Shown: piece after piece, positions 8,498 through 15,984 of the stretch
Position numbering within the stretch: the first letter of the stretch is position 1
How the letters are laid out: every line of letters begins with the position of its first letter
NCBI GenBank assembly: GCA_016190175.1
Contig: JACPRC010000224.1
Coordinates: 1 to 50,523 of the forward strand
Source: Planctomycetota bacterium
GTDB taxonomy: Bacteria; Planctomycetota; MHYJ01; JACPRB01
Direction of reading: 5' to 3'
DNA length: 50,523 nucleotides
Notes under the pieces: generated by a model
Database searches by the model: none
The model's input: the letters and a program-made list of their open reading frames with translations, nothing else
Told to the model about the DNA's origin: nothing
Translations under genes and position numbers: made by a program

Positions 8498-9145
8498 ATG
8501 GACGAGTCCGGCGCAGCAGGCGGCCTAGGGGAGCAGGCGCTCTCCGCGAGCGTGCTCGTCCTCAACCGCCACTACGCCGCCGTCCGCATCGTCCCGGCGC
8601 GACGCGCGTTCGTCCTCCTCTACCGCGGGCGGGCCGAGGCGATCGACCAGGAAGAGGGGCAGTACGTGTCGCTCGACTTCGACGGCTGGCTCCGCTTCAC
8701 GGACCGCCAGTTGGCGGGTCCGCCCGACCATCAGCTCTTCGTGCGCACGCCGAGGCGTTCCATCCTGGTCCCCCGCGTGATCCGGCTCGTCCGGTACGAG
8801 AAGGTCCCGCGCAACGACGTGAAATACAACCGCCGCAACGTCCTGGTGCGTGACGACCACCACTGTCAGTATTGCGGGCGGCGCTTCCCGGTGTCGCGGT
8901 TGAGCATCGACCACGTGGTGCCGAAGTCGCGCGGGGGCGGCTCGACGTGGACGAACGTCGTGACCGCGTGCAACGACTGCAACACGCGCAAGGGCGGGCG
9001 GCTGCCGCAGGAGGCCTCGATGCGGCTCATCCGGGAGCCGCGCGCGCCCAGGCGGAACCCGTTCGTGGACCACCAGCTCGACTCGGGACGCTACCGGATC
9101 TGGCGCGATTTCCTGCGGGACGGCGAGCGGGCGCTGGACGCGTGA
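8498..9145 (+). CDS. HNH endonuclease family protein
   Basis: A 215-residue protein. The C-terminal HNH module has the zinc-finger pair CQYC...CNDC and the catalytic line LSIDHVVPKSRGG...TNVVTACNDCN. The N-terminal half (LVLNRHYAAVRIVPARRAFVLL) matches the usual N-terminal part of this common family of chromosomal HNH proteins, found widely in bacteria and of unclear cellular role. Two starts are possible, ATG 8486 (inside the TATAAT box) and ATG 8498; I prefer 8498. It is divergent from the kinase. No restriction or phage genes are adjacent, so it is not obviously part of a mobile element. Confidence 0.88.
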   Translation: MDESGAAGGLGEQALSASVLVLNRHYAAVRIVPARRAFVLLYRGRAEAIDQEEGQYVSLDFDGWLRFTDRQLAGPPDHQLFVRTPRRSILVPRVIRLVRYEKVPRNDVKYNRRNVLVRDDHHCQYCGRRFPVSRLSIDHVVPKSRGGGSTWTNVVTACNDCNTRKGGRLPQEASMRLIREPRAPRRNPFVDHQLDSGRYRIWRDFLRDGERALDA

Positions 9146-9157
9146 CGGCGATTCGCG

Positions 9158-9186
9158 TTGTCCCGGTTGCCCCAGGCTGGTAGACT
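9158..9186 (+). promoter_or_regulatory. Promoter placing +1 on the ATG of the coiled-coil gene
   Basis: TTGTCC (9158-9163), 17-base spacer, TAGACT (9181-9186). The ATG at 9193 is exactly 7 bases after the -10 box, so the mRNA should be leaderless. No ribosome site is visible. Confidence 0.65.
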
Positions 9187-9192
9187 CTCGAT

Positions 9193-9426
9193 ATGGCGAA
9201 CAATGGAAAGACGGAGAAGCGGTTGAGCGATCTCGGGCGGATCTGCCGGGAGGACCGGGAACGGTGGAGGCGGATCGGAGAGTACATTCTCAAGAGCGAG
9301 CGGCGTTGGCAGGCGAACGATCGCAAGCTGGAGGGGATGCTTCGCGAGCTGATGCGTCTCTCAGAGCGAATGGACGCGAGTTGGCGGCTGCTCCACCGCC
9401 ACCTGGAGGGTTCGGGGCCCGAGTGA
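9193..9426 (+). CDS. Small coiled-coil protein
   Basis: A 77-residue, highly charged, almost entirely helical protein (REDRERWRRIGEYI, SERRWQANDRKLEGMLREL, LSERMDASWRLL). It starts MANNGKTEKRL and is paralogous to the 93-residue protein at 23615 (MADNGSGDARRRL, with the shared motif EDRERWR then RWxANDxxxxxM). No domain family was recognised. The promoter places transcription start at the ATG. It converges with hisIE, with 10 bases between stop codons. It could be a structural or regulatory oligomerising peptide; function unknown. Confidence 0.7.
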   Translation: MANNGKTEKRLSDLGRICREDRERWRRIGEYILKSERRWQANDRKLEGMLRELMRLSERMDASWRLLHRHLEGSGPE

Positions 9427-9436
9427 GCGGGGGGCC

Positions 9437-9997
9437 TCAACGCCGGTGCCTGCGCGCCAGTTCCCGCTTCACGTCGGCCAAGCTCACGTCCGCGGCCGCC
9501 AGCAGCACCAGCGCGTGATAGAGGAGGTCCGCCGCCTCCGCGACGACCGCCGCCCGTTTCCGTCCCCGCGACGCCATCGCCAGCTCGCACGCCTCCTCGA
9601 TCAGCTTGTCGCGCAGCAGCGCCGGGTCGGCAAGCAGCCGGTTCGTATAGGAGCCCTCCTTCGGCCGCCGGCGTCGATCGTCGATAGTGCGCTCGAGGAG
9701 GTCGAGGAGGTCCGGAAAGCCGTCGCCGAAACAGGTCGGCGTCCCGCGGTGGCAGGCGGGCCCCTTCTGCTCCACGCGCGCCAGGATCGCGTCCCGGTCG
9801 CAGTCGTAGTGGAGACCGACGAGGCGCTGGGTGTTCCCGGACGTCTCGCCTTTTTTCCAGTAGGCGCGGCGGCTTCGGCTCCAGTAGTGCATGAAGCCGG
9901 TGCGGCGCGCGCGGCGGAGGGCCCCGGCGTCGGCGTAGGCGAGCATGAGGACGGCGTTCGTCCGCGCGTCCTGGGCGACGACGGGGATGAGTTTCAT
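9437..9997 (-). CDS. hisIE: Bifunctional phosphoribosyl-AMP cyclohydrolase / phosphoribosyl-ATP pyrophosphatase
   Basis: Steps 2 and 3 of histidine synthesis in one 186-residue cytosolic protein. The HisI half shows [18 protein letters not shown], the metal-binding DCDRDA, and [12 protein letters not shown]. The HisE half shows [20 protein letters not shown] and [13 protein letters not shown]. The N terminus is short: it starts at [13 protein letters not shown], a few residues shorter than many HisI proteins, but includes the conserved start of the fold. Its ATG overlaps the hisF stop (ATGA, 9994-9997), so translation is probably coupled. It is the last gene of the his operon. Confidence 0.95.
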   Translation of the reverse strand: MKLIPVVAQDARTNAVLMLAYADAGALRRARRTGFMHYWSRSRRAYWKKGETSGNTQRLVGLHYDCDRDAILARVEQKGPACHRGTPTCFGDGFPDLLDLLERTIDDRRRRPKEGSYTNRLLADPALLRDKLIEEACELAMASRGRKRAAVVAEAADLLYHALVLLAAADVSLADVKRELARRHRR

Positions 9998-10746
9998 CGG
10001 ACCGGCACTCCTTTTCCGCGGAGGCGCTCCTTGACGGCGGCCACGGTCGTCGTTCCGTAGTGGAAGATGGACGCCGCAAGCGCGGCGTCGGCGCGGCCCG
10101 CGGTCAGCACGTCGTGGATATGCTCCGCCGAGCCGCAGCCGCCGGAGGCGATGACCGGCACGGGCACCGCTTCCGCCACCCGCGCGGTGAGCTCGATGTC
10201 GTACCCCGAAGTCGTGCCGTCCGCGTCCATGCTCGTGAGGAGGATCTCCCCAGCGCCGAGGTCGCAGACCCGGCGGGCCCAGTCGATCGTGTCGAGGCCC
10301 GCGGGCAGCGTCCCGGCGCGCGTGTGCACGCGGTGCCCGCCCCCCTCCCGTTTCGAGTCGATCGCGACGACGACGCACTGCGCGCCGAAGTCGCGCGACG
10401 TTTCCTGGATGAGCGCGGGGCGCTCCACGGCGCCCGTGTTGACGGAGACTTTGTCCGCGCCCGCGCGGAGGGTGTCGCGGAAATCCGCGTACGTGCGGAT
10501 GCCGCCGCCGATCGTGAGGGGGATGAAGAGCCGCTCGGCGGTCCGGCGCGCGACGTCCAGCATCGCGCGGCGCCCCTCGACCGTCGCGGTCACGTCGAGG
10601 AAGACGATCTCGTCCGCGCCCTCGCGCTCGTAGCGGGCCGCGAGCTCCGCCGGGTCGCCGACGTCGGCGAGGTCGCGGAACTTCACGCCCTTCACGACGC
10701 GGCCGGCGCGCACGTCGAGGCACGGGATGATGCGTTTGGTCAGCAT
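9994..10746 (-). CDS. hisF: Imidazole glycerol phosphate synthase, cyclase subunit
   Basis: A 250-residue (beta-alpha)8 barrel that joins ammonia from HisH to PRFAR, giving imidazole glycerol phosphate and AICAR. The catalytic aspartates are visible: D11 in [10 protein letters not shown] and D130 in [11 protein letters not shown]. Other family motifs are [25 protein letters not shown] and [10 protein letters not shown]. Length is normal. Its partner hisH is three genes upstream; a DNA methyltransferase gene lies between hisB and hisF. Confidence 0.97.
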   Translation of the reverse strand: MLTKRIIPCLDVRAGRVVKGVKFRDLADVGDPAELAARYEREGADEIVFLDVTATVEGRRAMLDVARRTAERLFIPLTIGGGIRTYADFRDTLRAGADKVSVNTGAVERPALIQETSRDFGAQCVVVAIDSKREGGGHRVHTRAGTLPAGLDTIDWARRVCDLGAGEILLTSMDADGTTSGYDIELTARVAEAVPVPVIASGGCGSAEHIHDVLTAGRADAALAASIFHYGTTTVAAVKERLRGKGVPVR

Positions 10747-10748
10747 TG

Positions 10749-10769
10749 CAACCGCAGATGAACGCGGAT
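10749..10769. repeat. Short intergenic motif between methyltransferase and hisF
   Basis: The gap holds ACCGCAGATGAACGCGG. I recall similar motifs as dispersed noncoding repeats in environmental bacterial genomes; that comparison is from memory and no second copy is in this window. Confidence 0.3.
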
Positions 10770-11732
10770 TCAGTCCGGTCGCCTTGGTGCGATTTCAGCA
10801 TCATGCCCCTCGCGCGGAGCTGCCGTTTCGAAGATGTCCGAGGCAAGACGCTCCTTCGCGACTCCTACGGCGTCGGCGTCGACATCGCACCCGATGTACC
10901 GTCTGCCGACCGATTTCGCCGCGACAAGGGTGGAACCGCTTCCGCAGAACGGATCGAGAACGACTTGCCCAGGCAGTGTCGCGAGATCTATCAAGGCGCG
11001 AAGCAGCTTGACGGGCTTCTGGGCAATGTGGAGGCCCCCTTCGCCTTTGCTGAACCCCGATTTCAACACGTTGTCCGGAACGCGCTCGTGCGCGACGAAA
11101 GCCCGCTCGTTGAACGCCCCGACGCCGTGAGCCAGTACGTTGTCTGCGATCGTTGTCCCGATCACATAGGGTTTCACAAACCACAGGATGGGTTCGAACG
11201 TGGGGCGAAGATTGCCGATGCGCCAGCCCTCCCATTGTGCCGCGCTCGCCTCATCCCCCCGCCTTTGAAACACGACGCTGAGCCGCTGCGCCCGGTGAGG
11301 TGCGGTCTCACGCAGCCAGGCCAGAGAGTCCTTGAACGTGAACCCCGCATCCTCGAACGCTACGACGCAGCGATGCGAGAGCCGGCGGCCGGCGAAGACC
11401 ATTGCGCTGCCTCCCGGCTTCAGGATCCGGAGCCATTCCCCTGCGAAGGAACCGCACCAGCGTTGATATTCCACCGGTATTCTCCGATCGGCCTCCGACC
11501 ACCCGTTGAGCGGTTTTCCCCTGCGCCGAAACACGGCGCCCGCCTTCACTTGCGCCGGGCTGGTGCCAAGCAAGGCCGAGTTGGTGTTGTTGTGAAGCAC
11601 ATCCCATTCATCCGCACCGATCCCGTACGGGATGTCGCTCAGAATGAGATGGATGCTGGATTCCACGATCTCCCGGACGGCGGCGATTCCGTCCGCCACC
11701 GCCACGGAGTCGGGTTTGAGTCTCTGCGGCAT
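10770..11732 (-). CDS. DNA (N4-cytosine/N6-adenine) methyltransferase inside the his operon
   Basis: A 320-residue S-adenosylmethionine-dependent DNA methyltransferase of the N6_N4_Mtase family. Motif IV comes first (SDIPYG, residues 32-37, a variant of D/S-PPY). The AdoMet loop DPFCGSGST comes near the C terminus (260-268), the order of the beta class. Between them are [13 protein letters not shown] and a possible target-recognition region (about 95-200). ATG 11732 has GGGAG 9 bases upstream. An alternative GTG at 11759 overlaps the hisB stop as GTGA and would give 329 residues. No restriction enzyme is nearby, so it is an orphan that may be regulatory. Confidence 0.88.
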   Translation of the reverse strand: MPQRLKPDSVAVADGIAAVREIVESSIHLILSDIPYGIGADEWDVLHNNTNSALLGTSPAQVKAGAVFRRRGKPLNGWSEADRRIPVEYQRWCGSFAGEWLRILKPGGSAMVFAGRRLSHRCVVAFEDAGFTFKDSLAWLRETAPHRAQRLSVVFQRRGDEASAAQWEGWRIGNLRPTFEPILWFVKPYVIGTTIADNVLAHGVGAFNERAFVAHERVPDNVLKSGFSKGEGGLHIAQKPVKLLRALIDLATLPGQVVLDPFCGSGSTLVAAKSVGRRYIGCDVDADAVGVAKERLASDIFETAAPREGHDAEIAPRRPD

Positions 11733-11755
11733 GAACTTACGCTCCCAGATTGCGG

Positions 11756-12304
11756 TCACCTGCGGTTCCACCTCACGGCCCCCTTCGTGCTCCTCAGCCC
11801 CTCCGCGGGCCGCGTCGCCTCCCGCAGCGCCAGGCCCAGGGCCTTGAAGCACGCCTCGTTCACGTGGTGGAAGTCCTTGCCCCGGACCACGACGGCGTGG
11901 AGGGTGATCCGCGCCTCCATGGCGAAGCTGCGGAGGAAGTGGGCGAGCATCGCGTCCGGCAGGTCGGCCTCGCAGTAGGGACGGTCCACGAGGTCCACGG
12001 CGACCGTGACGAGCGCGTCGTCCATCGGGACGGTCGCCGAGCCGACGCGCCGGACGGGCCGGTCGCGGAGCGCGCCCCGCAAGGCCCGTCCCAGGGTGAT
12101 CGCGAGGTCCTCGTTCACATGGTGGGCGAAGTCCCCTTGCGCCCGGACCTTGACGTCGAAGCCGGCGAACTTCGCCAGCGATTCGATCATGTGCCGCAGC
12201 CAGCGGTCCGGGAGGGAAACGTCGCTGCGCCCGCCGCCGTCGAGTTCGAGGGAGACGGCGACGTCCGTTTCCCGCGACCGGCGCGCGATCCGCTTCTTCC
12301 TCAT
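11756..12304 (-). CDS. hisB: Imidazoleglycerol-phosphate dehydratase
   Basis: Dehydrates imidazole glycerol phosphate to imidazole acetol phosphate. It is the 182-residue monofunctional form without the phosphatase domain. The manganese-binding histidine motifs HHVNEDLAITLG and DFHHVNEACFKALG are present, as is ATVPMDDALV. The N terminus is basic (MRKKRIARRSRETDVAV). The start overlaps the hisA stop (ATGA). Confidence 0.96.
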   Translation of the reverse strand: MRKKRIARRSRETDVAVSLELDGGGRSDVSLPDRWLRHMIESLAKFAGFDVKVRAQGDFAHHVNEDLAITLGRALRGALRDRPVRRVGSATVPMDDALVTVAVDLVDRPYCEADLPDAMLAHFLRSFAMEARITLHAVVVRGKDFHHVNEACFKALGLALREATRPAEGLRSTKGAVRWNRR

Positions 12305-13026
12305 GACTGCGCGGCCTCCCGGGCCTCCTCGAACGTGAACCGGCCCGCGTAGAGCGCGGACCCGATGATCGCCCCGTCGGCTCCCAGCTCGCGGAGTTTG
12401 CGCACGTCTTCCAGCGACGTGATGCCGCCGGAGAACGTCACCGGCCGCGGCGACGCCTCGACGACCGCCTCGACCGGGTCCCATTCCATCCCCGCGCCGC
12501 GCCCCTCGACGCGGACGTTGGTGTAGAGAAAACCCGCGACGGGATGCACCGAGGCCGCCCGCACGAAGTCGCGGACGTCGATGCCCGCGGTCCTCTGCCA
12601 CCCCTCGATGAGGACGTCGAACCCCGACGCGTCCACCGCGACCACGAGGCGGTGCGGATGCGCCGCCGCCATCTTCGCCAGCCAATCCGGGTCCGTGACC
12701 GCCCGCGTGCCGACGACGATCCGGTCCGCGGCGTACTTGCCCTCCGTGAACAACCGCAGGCGCCGCTCGTCCCGGATGCCGCCGCCCACCTGGACGTGCA
12801 CTCCGTTCGCGTGGCACCGGGGAATCGTCTGGATGATGGGGACGTCGTTGCTCCCCGTGCCGAAGGCCCCGTCGAGGTCCACGATGTGGAGCCACGTCGC
12901 GCCCGCCGCAATCCATCGCTCCGCCACCTCCACAGGCGTGCCGTAGACCTTCTCCGGTGCCTTGTGCGTGGCGTCGAGCTTCACGACCTTGCGGTCGAGG
13001 AGGTCCAGGGCAGGGTAGACGATCAT
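12301..13026 (-). CDS. hisA: ProFAR isomerase
   Basis: 1-(5-phosphoribosyl)-5-[(5-phosphoribosylamino)methylideneamino]imidazole-4-carboxamide isomerase, a 241-residue half-barrel-duplicated TIM barrel homologous to HisF. Catalytic aspartates are at D8 (YPALDLLD) and D132 (VVAVDASGFD). HIVDLDGAF, QVGGGIRDE and TFSGGITSLEDV are typical. The ATG overlaps the hisH stop (ATGA, 13023-13026) and the stop overlaps the hisB start. Confidence 0.96.
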   Translation of the reverse strand: MIVYPALDLLDRKVVKLDATHKAPEKVYGTPVEVAERWIAAGATWLHIVDLDGAFGTGSNDVPIIQTIPRCHANGVHVQVGGGIRDERRLRLFTEGKYAADRIVVGTRAVTDPDWLAKMAAAHPHRLVVAVDASGFDVLIEGWQRTAGIDVRDFVRAASVHPVAGFLYTNVRVEGRGAGMEWDPVEAVVEASPRPVTFSGGITSLEDVRKLRELGADGAIIGSALYAGRFTFEEAREAAQS

Positions 13027-13625
13027 GCCCGCACCGACGCGAACTCGACGAAGTTCCGGATGATCCGCAGCCCGGTCGCGCCGGACTTCTCGGGGTGGAA
13101 CTGGACGGCCCAGGTGTTTCCCCTGACCGCTGCGGCGCCGAACGGACCGCCGTAGTCGGCGGTCGCGACGGCCCCGACCGTCCCGGGCGCGAAGGAGTGG
13201 ACGAAGTAGAGGAACGGGTCCGGCGCCAGACTGCGGAACGGCCCCGTCCCGTCGTGCGTCACCGAGTTCCATCCGATGTGCGGGAGGCGCGGGTGGGCGA
13301 GGCGGCGCACGGGTCCTTCGAAGAACCCGATCCCCTCCCCCGCCCCCTCCTCGCTCGACTCGTACAGGACTTGCATGCCGATGCAGACGGCGAACGCCGG
13401 CCGGCCCGCCTCGAGCTCCGCGCGGAGTTCCGCGCGAGCGGGCGCGAGTTGCGCCGCGACCTTCGCGAACGCCCCCACGCCCGGCAGCAGAAGGCAGCGT
13501 GCCGAGACGATCTTCGCGAGATCGGTCTCGATCGAAACCGGCGCGCCGGCGTTCTCGAACGCCTTCGCCAGGCTGTGGAGATTGCCCACGCCGTAGTCTA
13601 CTAGCGTGAAGGGGACGCTTTCCAT
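13023..13625 (-). CDS. hisH: Imidazole glycerol phosphate synthase, glutaminase subunit
   Basis: A 200-residue class I glutamine amidotransferase that supplies ammonia to HisF. The catalytic triad is visible: Cys81 in FAVCIGMQ, His177 and Glu179 in VQFHPEKSG. LLPGVGAF is the oxyanion-side motif. The ATG at 13625 lies 25 bases inside the 3' end of hisC, so the two are tightly coupled. Confidence 0.96.
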   Translation of the reverse strand: MESVPFTLVDYGVGNLHSLAKAFENAGAPVSIETDLAKIVSARCLLLPGVGAFAKVAAQLAPARAELRAELEAGRPAFAVCIGMQVLYESSEEGAGEGIGFFEGPVRRLAHPRLPHIGWNSVTHDGTGPFRSLAPDPFLYFVHSFAPGTVGAVATADYGGPFGAAAVRGNTWAVQFHPEKSGATGLRIIRNFVEFASVRA

Positions 13626-14656
13626 TCCGAAAGAGCCGTCAAGAGCCGGTCGTTGTGTTCGGCACTTCCCACCGTGAAGCGGACGAAGCCCTCCAGCCCG
13701 GGGAAGTCGGCCAGGTCTCGCGTCAGGATCCGGCGCCCCCGGAGGAACTCGCGGACCCCGCGGCCGTCGCCCACCTCGACCAGGAGGAAGTTCGCGTCGG
13801 AGCGCGCCGGATGGAAACCGAGCCCCTTGAGATCCTCCGCGAGCCGGTCCCGCTCCCGGACGATCGTCTCGACCGATCCGCGCACGAACGCCGGATCCCG
13901 GAGCGCCTCCAGCGCGACCGCCTCCGCGAACGTCCCGACGCTGAAGGGCGGCTTCACGCACTCCAGCTTCGCGACCAGCGCCGCGGGACCGACGGCGTAG
14001 CCGACCCGGAGCCCCGCCAGGCCGAACGACTTCGAGAACGTCCGCAGCACGACGAGGTCGGAGCGGAGGTTTCGCGTGTAGTCCTGGCCGCAGAAGTCCG
14101 CGTAGGCCTCGTCGATGACGACGATCCCCGGCGCCTCGGCGACGAGCCGATCGAGGTCGCGTTCGGGGAAGGCATTCCCGGTCGGGTTGTTCGGCGACGC
14201 GACGAAGAGCAGCTTCGGCTTCGCCCGCAGGAGCCCGTCCACGTCCAGATCGAAGCCGGGACGGACGAGCGGGACTTCGACGACGCGCGCGAGATTGACA
14301 CGGGCGTAGAAGGGGTACATCACGAAGGTCGGCGTCGGCATCGCGACGACGTCTCCGGGCTCGACGAAGGCCTTCGTCAAGAAGTCGATCAGTTCGTCGG
14401 ACCCGTTGCCGACGATCACCTGGTCCGGGGGGACGCCGTGCCGCCGGGCCAGTTCGGCGCGCAACGCGGCCGAGATCGCGGACGGATAGTGGTTCAGCTC
14501 GAGCGAGGCGGCGCGAGCGGCCACGCGCTCGACGGCCGGGTTCTGGCCCAGGAGGTTCGTGTTGCCGTCCATGCGCAGGAATCCCGGGTCGTCCTCGGGG
14601 TAGGAGGGAGGGCGGCGTCCCGAGATCGAGCGTCGGACGAGGAGGTCAGGGTTCAC
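13601..14656 (-). CDS. hisC: Histidinol-phosphate aminotransferase
   Basis: A 351-residue fold type I, PLP-dependent aminotransferase that makes histidinol phosphate from imidazole acetol phosphate and glutamate. PLP Lys209 lies in RTFSKSFGLAGLRVGY; ASPNNPTGN and VIDEAYADF (D182) are standard. The start is a GTG at 14656 formed at the edge of an 81-bp inverted-repeat element that separates it from hisD; the other his genes overlap. Without the element the start would be ATGAACCC overlapping the hisD end. Confidence 0.95.
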   Translation of the reverse strand: MNPDLLVRRSISGRRPPSYPEDDPGFLRMDGNTNLLGQNPAVERVAARAASLELNHYPSAISAALRAELARRHGVPPDQVIVGNGSDELIDFLTKAFVEPGDVVAMPTPTFVMYPFYARVNLARVVEVPLVRPGFDLDVDGLLRAKPKLLFVASPNNPTGNAFPERDLDRLVAEAPGIVVIDEAYADFCGQDYTRNLRSDLVVLRTFSKSFGLAGLRVGYAVGPAALVAKLECVKPPFSVGTFAEAVALEALRDPAFVRGSVETIVRERDRLAEDLKGLGFHPARSDANFLLVEVGDGRGVREFLRGRRILTRDLADFPGLEGFVRFTVGSAEHNDRLLTALSEWKASPSR

Positions 14657-14736
14657 CCCGTTAGATTCCTTTCACAGACATCATACGCCGATCTTCCGGA
14701 GGAACCTCGACGATATCCCGGCGGAGTCTAACGCGG
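14656..14736 (-). mobile_element. Miniature inverted-repeat element A at hisD-hisC junction
   Basis: An 81-bp noncoding element. On the minus strand it begins CCGCGTTAGACTCC and ends GGAATCTAACGGGG, imperfect inverted ends, and is flanked by TGAA on both sides (14737-14740 and 14652-14655). The centre has TTCCTCCGGAAGATC, related to elements B and C. The left flank supplies the present hisD stop; the right end supplies the GTG of hisC. Removing the element plus one TGAA leaves CATGAACCCTGA, an ATG start overlapping the hisD stop. Confidence 0.7.
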
Positions 14737-15984
14737 TTCATGGCGGATCTCGATCGACCTCCTGTGGGCGCCGAGCCCCTCCACGGTCGCCAGGGCGATC
14801 GCGGGGGCGGCCTCGCGCGCGAGGGCCTCGGGGGTGAGCCGCTCGTACGTGATCGTCTTGACGAACGTGTTCGCGCTCAGGCCGCTGCGGCGGCGGGAGT
14901 CGCCGAGCGTGGGCAGGATGGCGTTCGGCCCGGAGCCGTAGTCGCCCATCGCGACCGGAGAGTGCTCGCCGAGGAAGACCGCGCCCGCGTGCCGGATCCG
15001 CGGGAGGACCTCCATCGGGTCGCGGGTGGAGATCACGAGATGCTCCGGCGCCAGGCGGTTCGCGAAGGCGACGGCGGCGTCGAAATCGGGCGCGACGAGG
15101 AGGGCGCCGTGGTCGCGCAGCGCGTGCACGACGATCGCGGCGCGTTCCAGCCGCGGGATCTGGACGGAGAACTCCCGCGCCACCGCCTCCGCCTGCTCGC
15201 GCGACGTCGTCACGAGGATCGAGAGGGCGGCGGGGTCGTGCTCCGCCTGCGCGATCAGGTCCGCCGCGACGAACCGCGGCGAAGTCGTGCCGTCGGAGAG
15301 GACGAGGACCTCGGTCGGGCCCGCGAGGAAGTCGATCGCGACATCGTCGGCGACGGCCTTCTTCGCGGCCGTGACGAAGCGGTTGCCCGGCCCGGCGACG
15401 ATCTCGCACGCGGGGACGCTCTCGGTGCCGTACGCCATCGCCGCGACGGCCTGGGCGCCGCCGATGCGGAAAACGCGCGTGACGCCGCAGATCCTCGCCG
15501 CGCAGAGGAGGGTCGCCTGCGGTTCGGGGGGCGTGCAGAGGATCGTCTCGCGAACGCCCGCGACGTTCGCGGCCGCGGCGGCCATGCACACGCTGGAGGG
15601 ATAGGCCGCCAGCCCGCCGGGGACGTAGATCCCTGCGCGCTCGAAGGGCACGACGCGCATCCCGAGCGTCACGCCCGGGCGCGACGTGTCCTCGAATCCG
15701 CGAAGGAGCCCCTGGTGGTGGAACCGGAAGACGCGGTCGTACGCGGTCCGGATCGCCGCCTGCACCTCGGGGGCGACGGAGCCCATGGCCGCTTCGATCT
15801 CCGCGGTGTTGACCTCGAAGGAGGCAGGCTCGACGCGATCGAAGCGCTTCGCGTACTCCCGCACCGCGGCGTCGCCGCGGCGGCGCACGTCCTCCACGAT
15901 CCCGCGGCAGGAGGCGAAGGTGGCGTCGTCCACCACGGCCTTGCGGTCGATCGCGTACTCGGCTAGGGAGCGGACCGGGATCAC
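14728..15984 (-). CDS. hisD: Histidinol dehydrogenase
   Basis: Four-electron NAD-dependent oxidation of histidinol to histidine; 418 residues, normal for the family. Motifs: ERAGIYVPGG, ACEIVAGPGN, FLAGPTEVLVLSD, zinc-site AEHDP and APEHLVI, and EHSPVAMGDYGSGPNAILPT. The start is GTG (15984), overlapping the hisG stop as GTGA. The last codons (HEPR-stop) lie in the flank and end of element A, so the C terminus was probably changed by its insertion from an ancestral HEP-stop. Confidence 0.96.
   Translation of the reverse strand: MIPVRSLAEYAIDRKAVVDDATFASCRGIVEDVRRRGDAAVREYAKRFDRVEPASFEVNTAEIEAAMGSVAPEVQAAIRTAYDRVFRFHHQGLLRGFEDTSRPGVTLGMRVVPFERAGIYVPGGLAAYPSSVCMAAAAANVAGVRETILCTPPEPQATLLCAARICGVTRVFRIGGAQAVAAMAYGTESVPACEIVAGPGNRFVTAAKKAVADDVAIDFLAGPTEVLVLSDGTTSPRFVAADLIAQAEHDPAALSILVTTSREQAEAVAREFSVQIPRLERAAIVVHALRDHGALLVAPDFDAAVAFANRLAPEHLVISTRDPMEVLPRIRHAGAVFLGEHSPVAMGDYGSGPNAILPTLGDSRRRSGLSANTFVKTITYERLTPEALAREAAPAIALATVEGLGAHRRSIEIRHEPR

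Noticed and set aside
8498-9145. Homing endonuclease or restriction enzyme identity for the HNH protein
   Set aside because: No intron, intein or methyltransferase beside it; the N-terminal half is that of a widespread chromosomal family.
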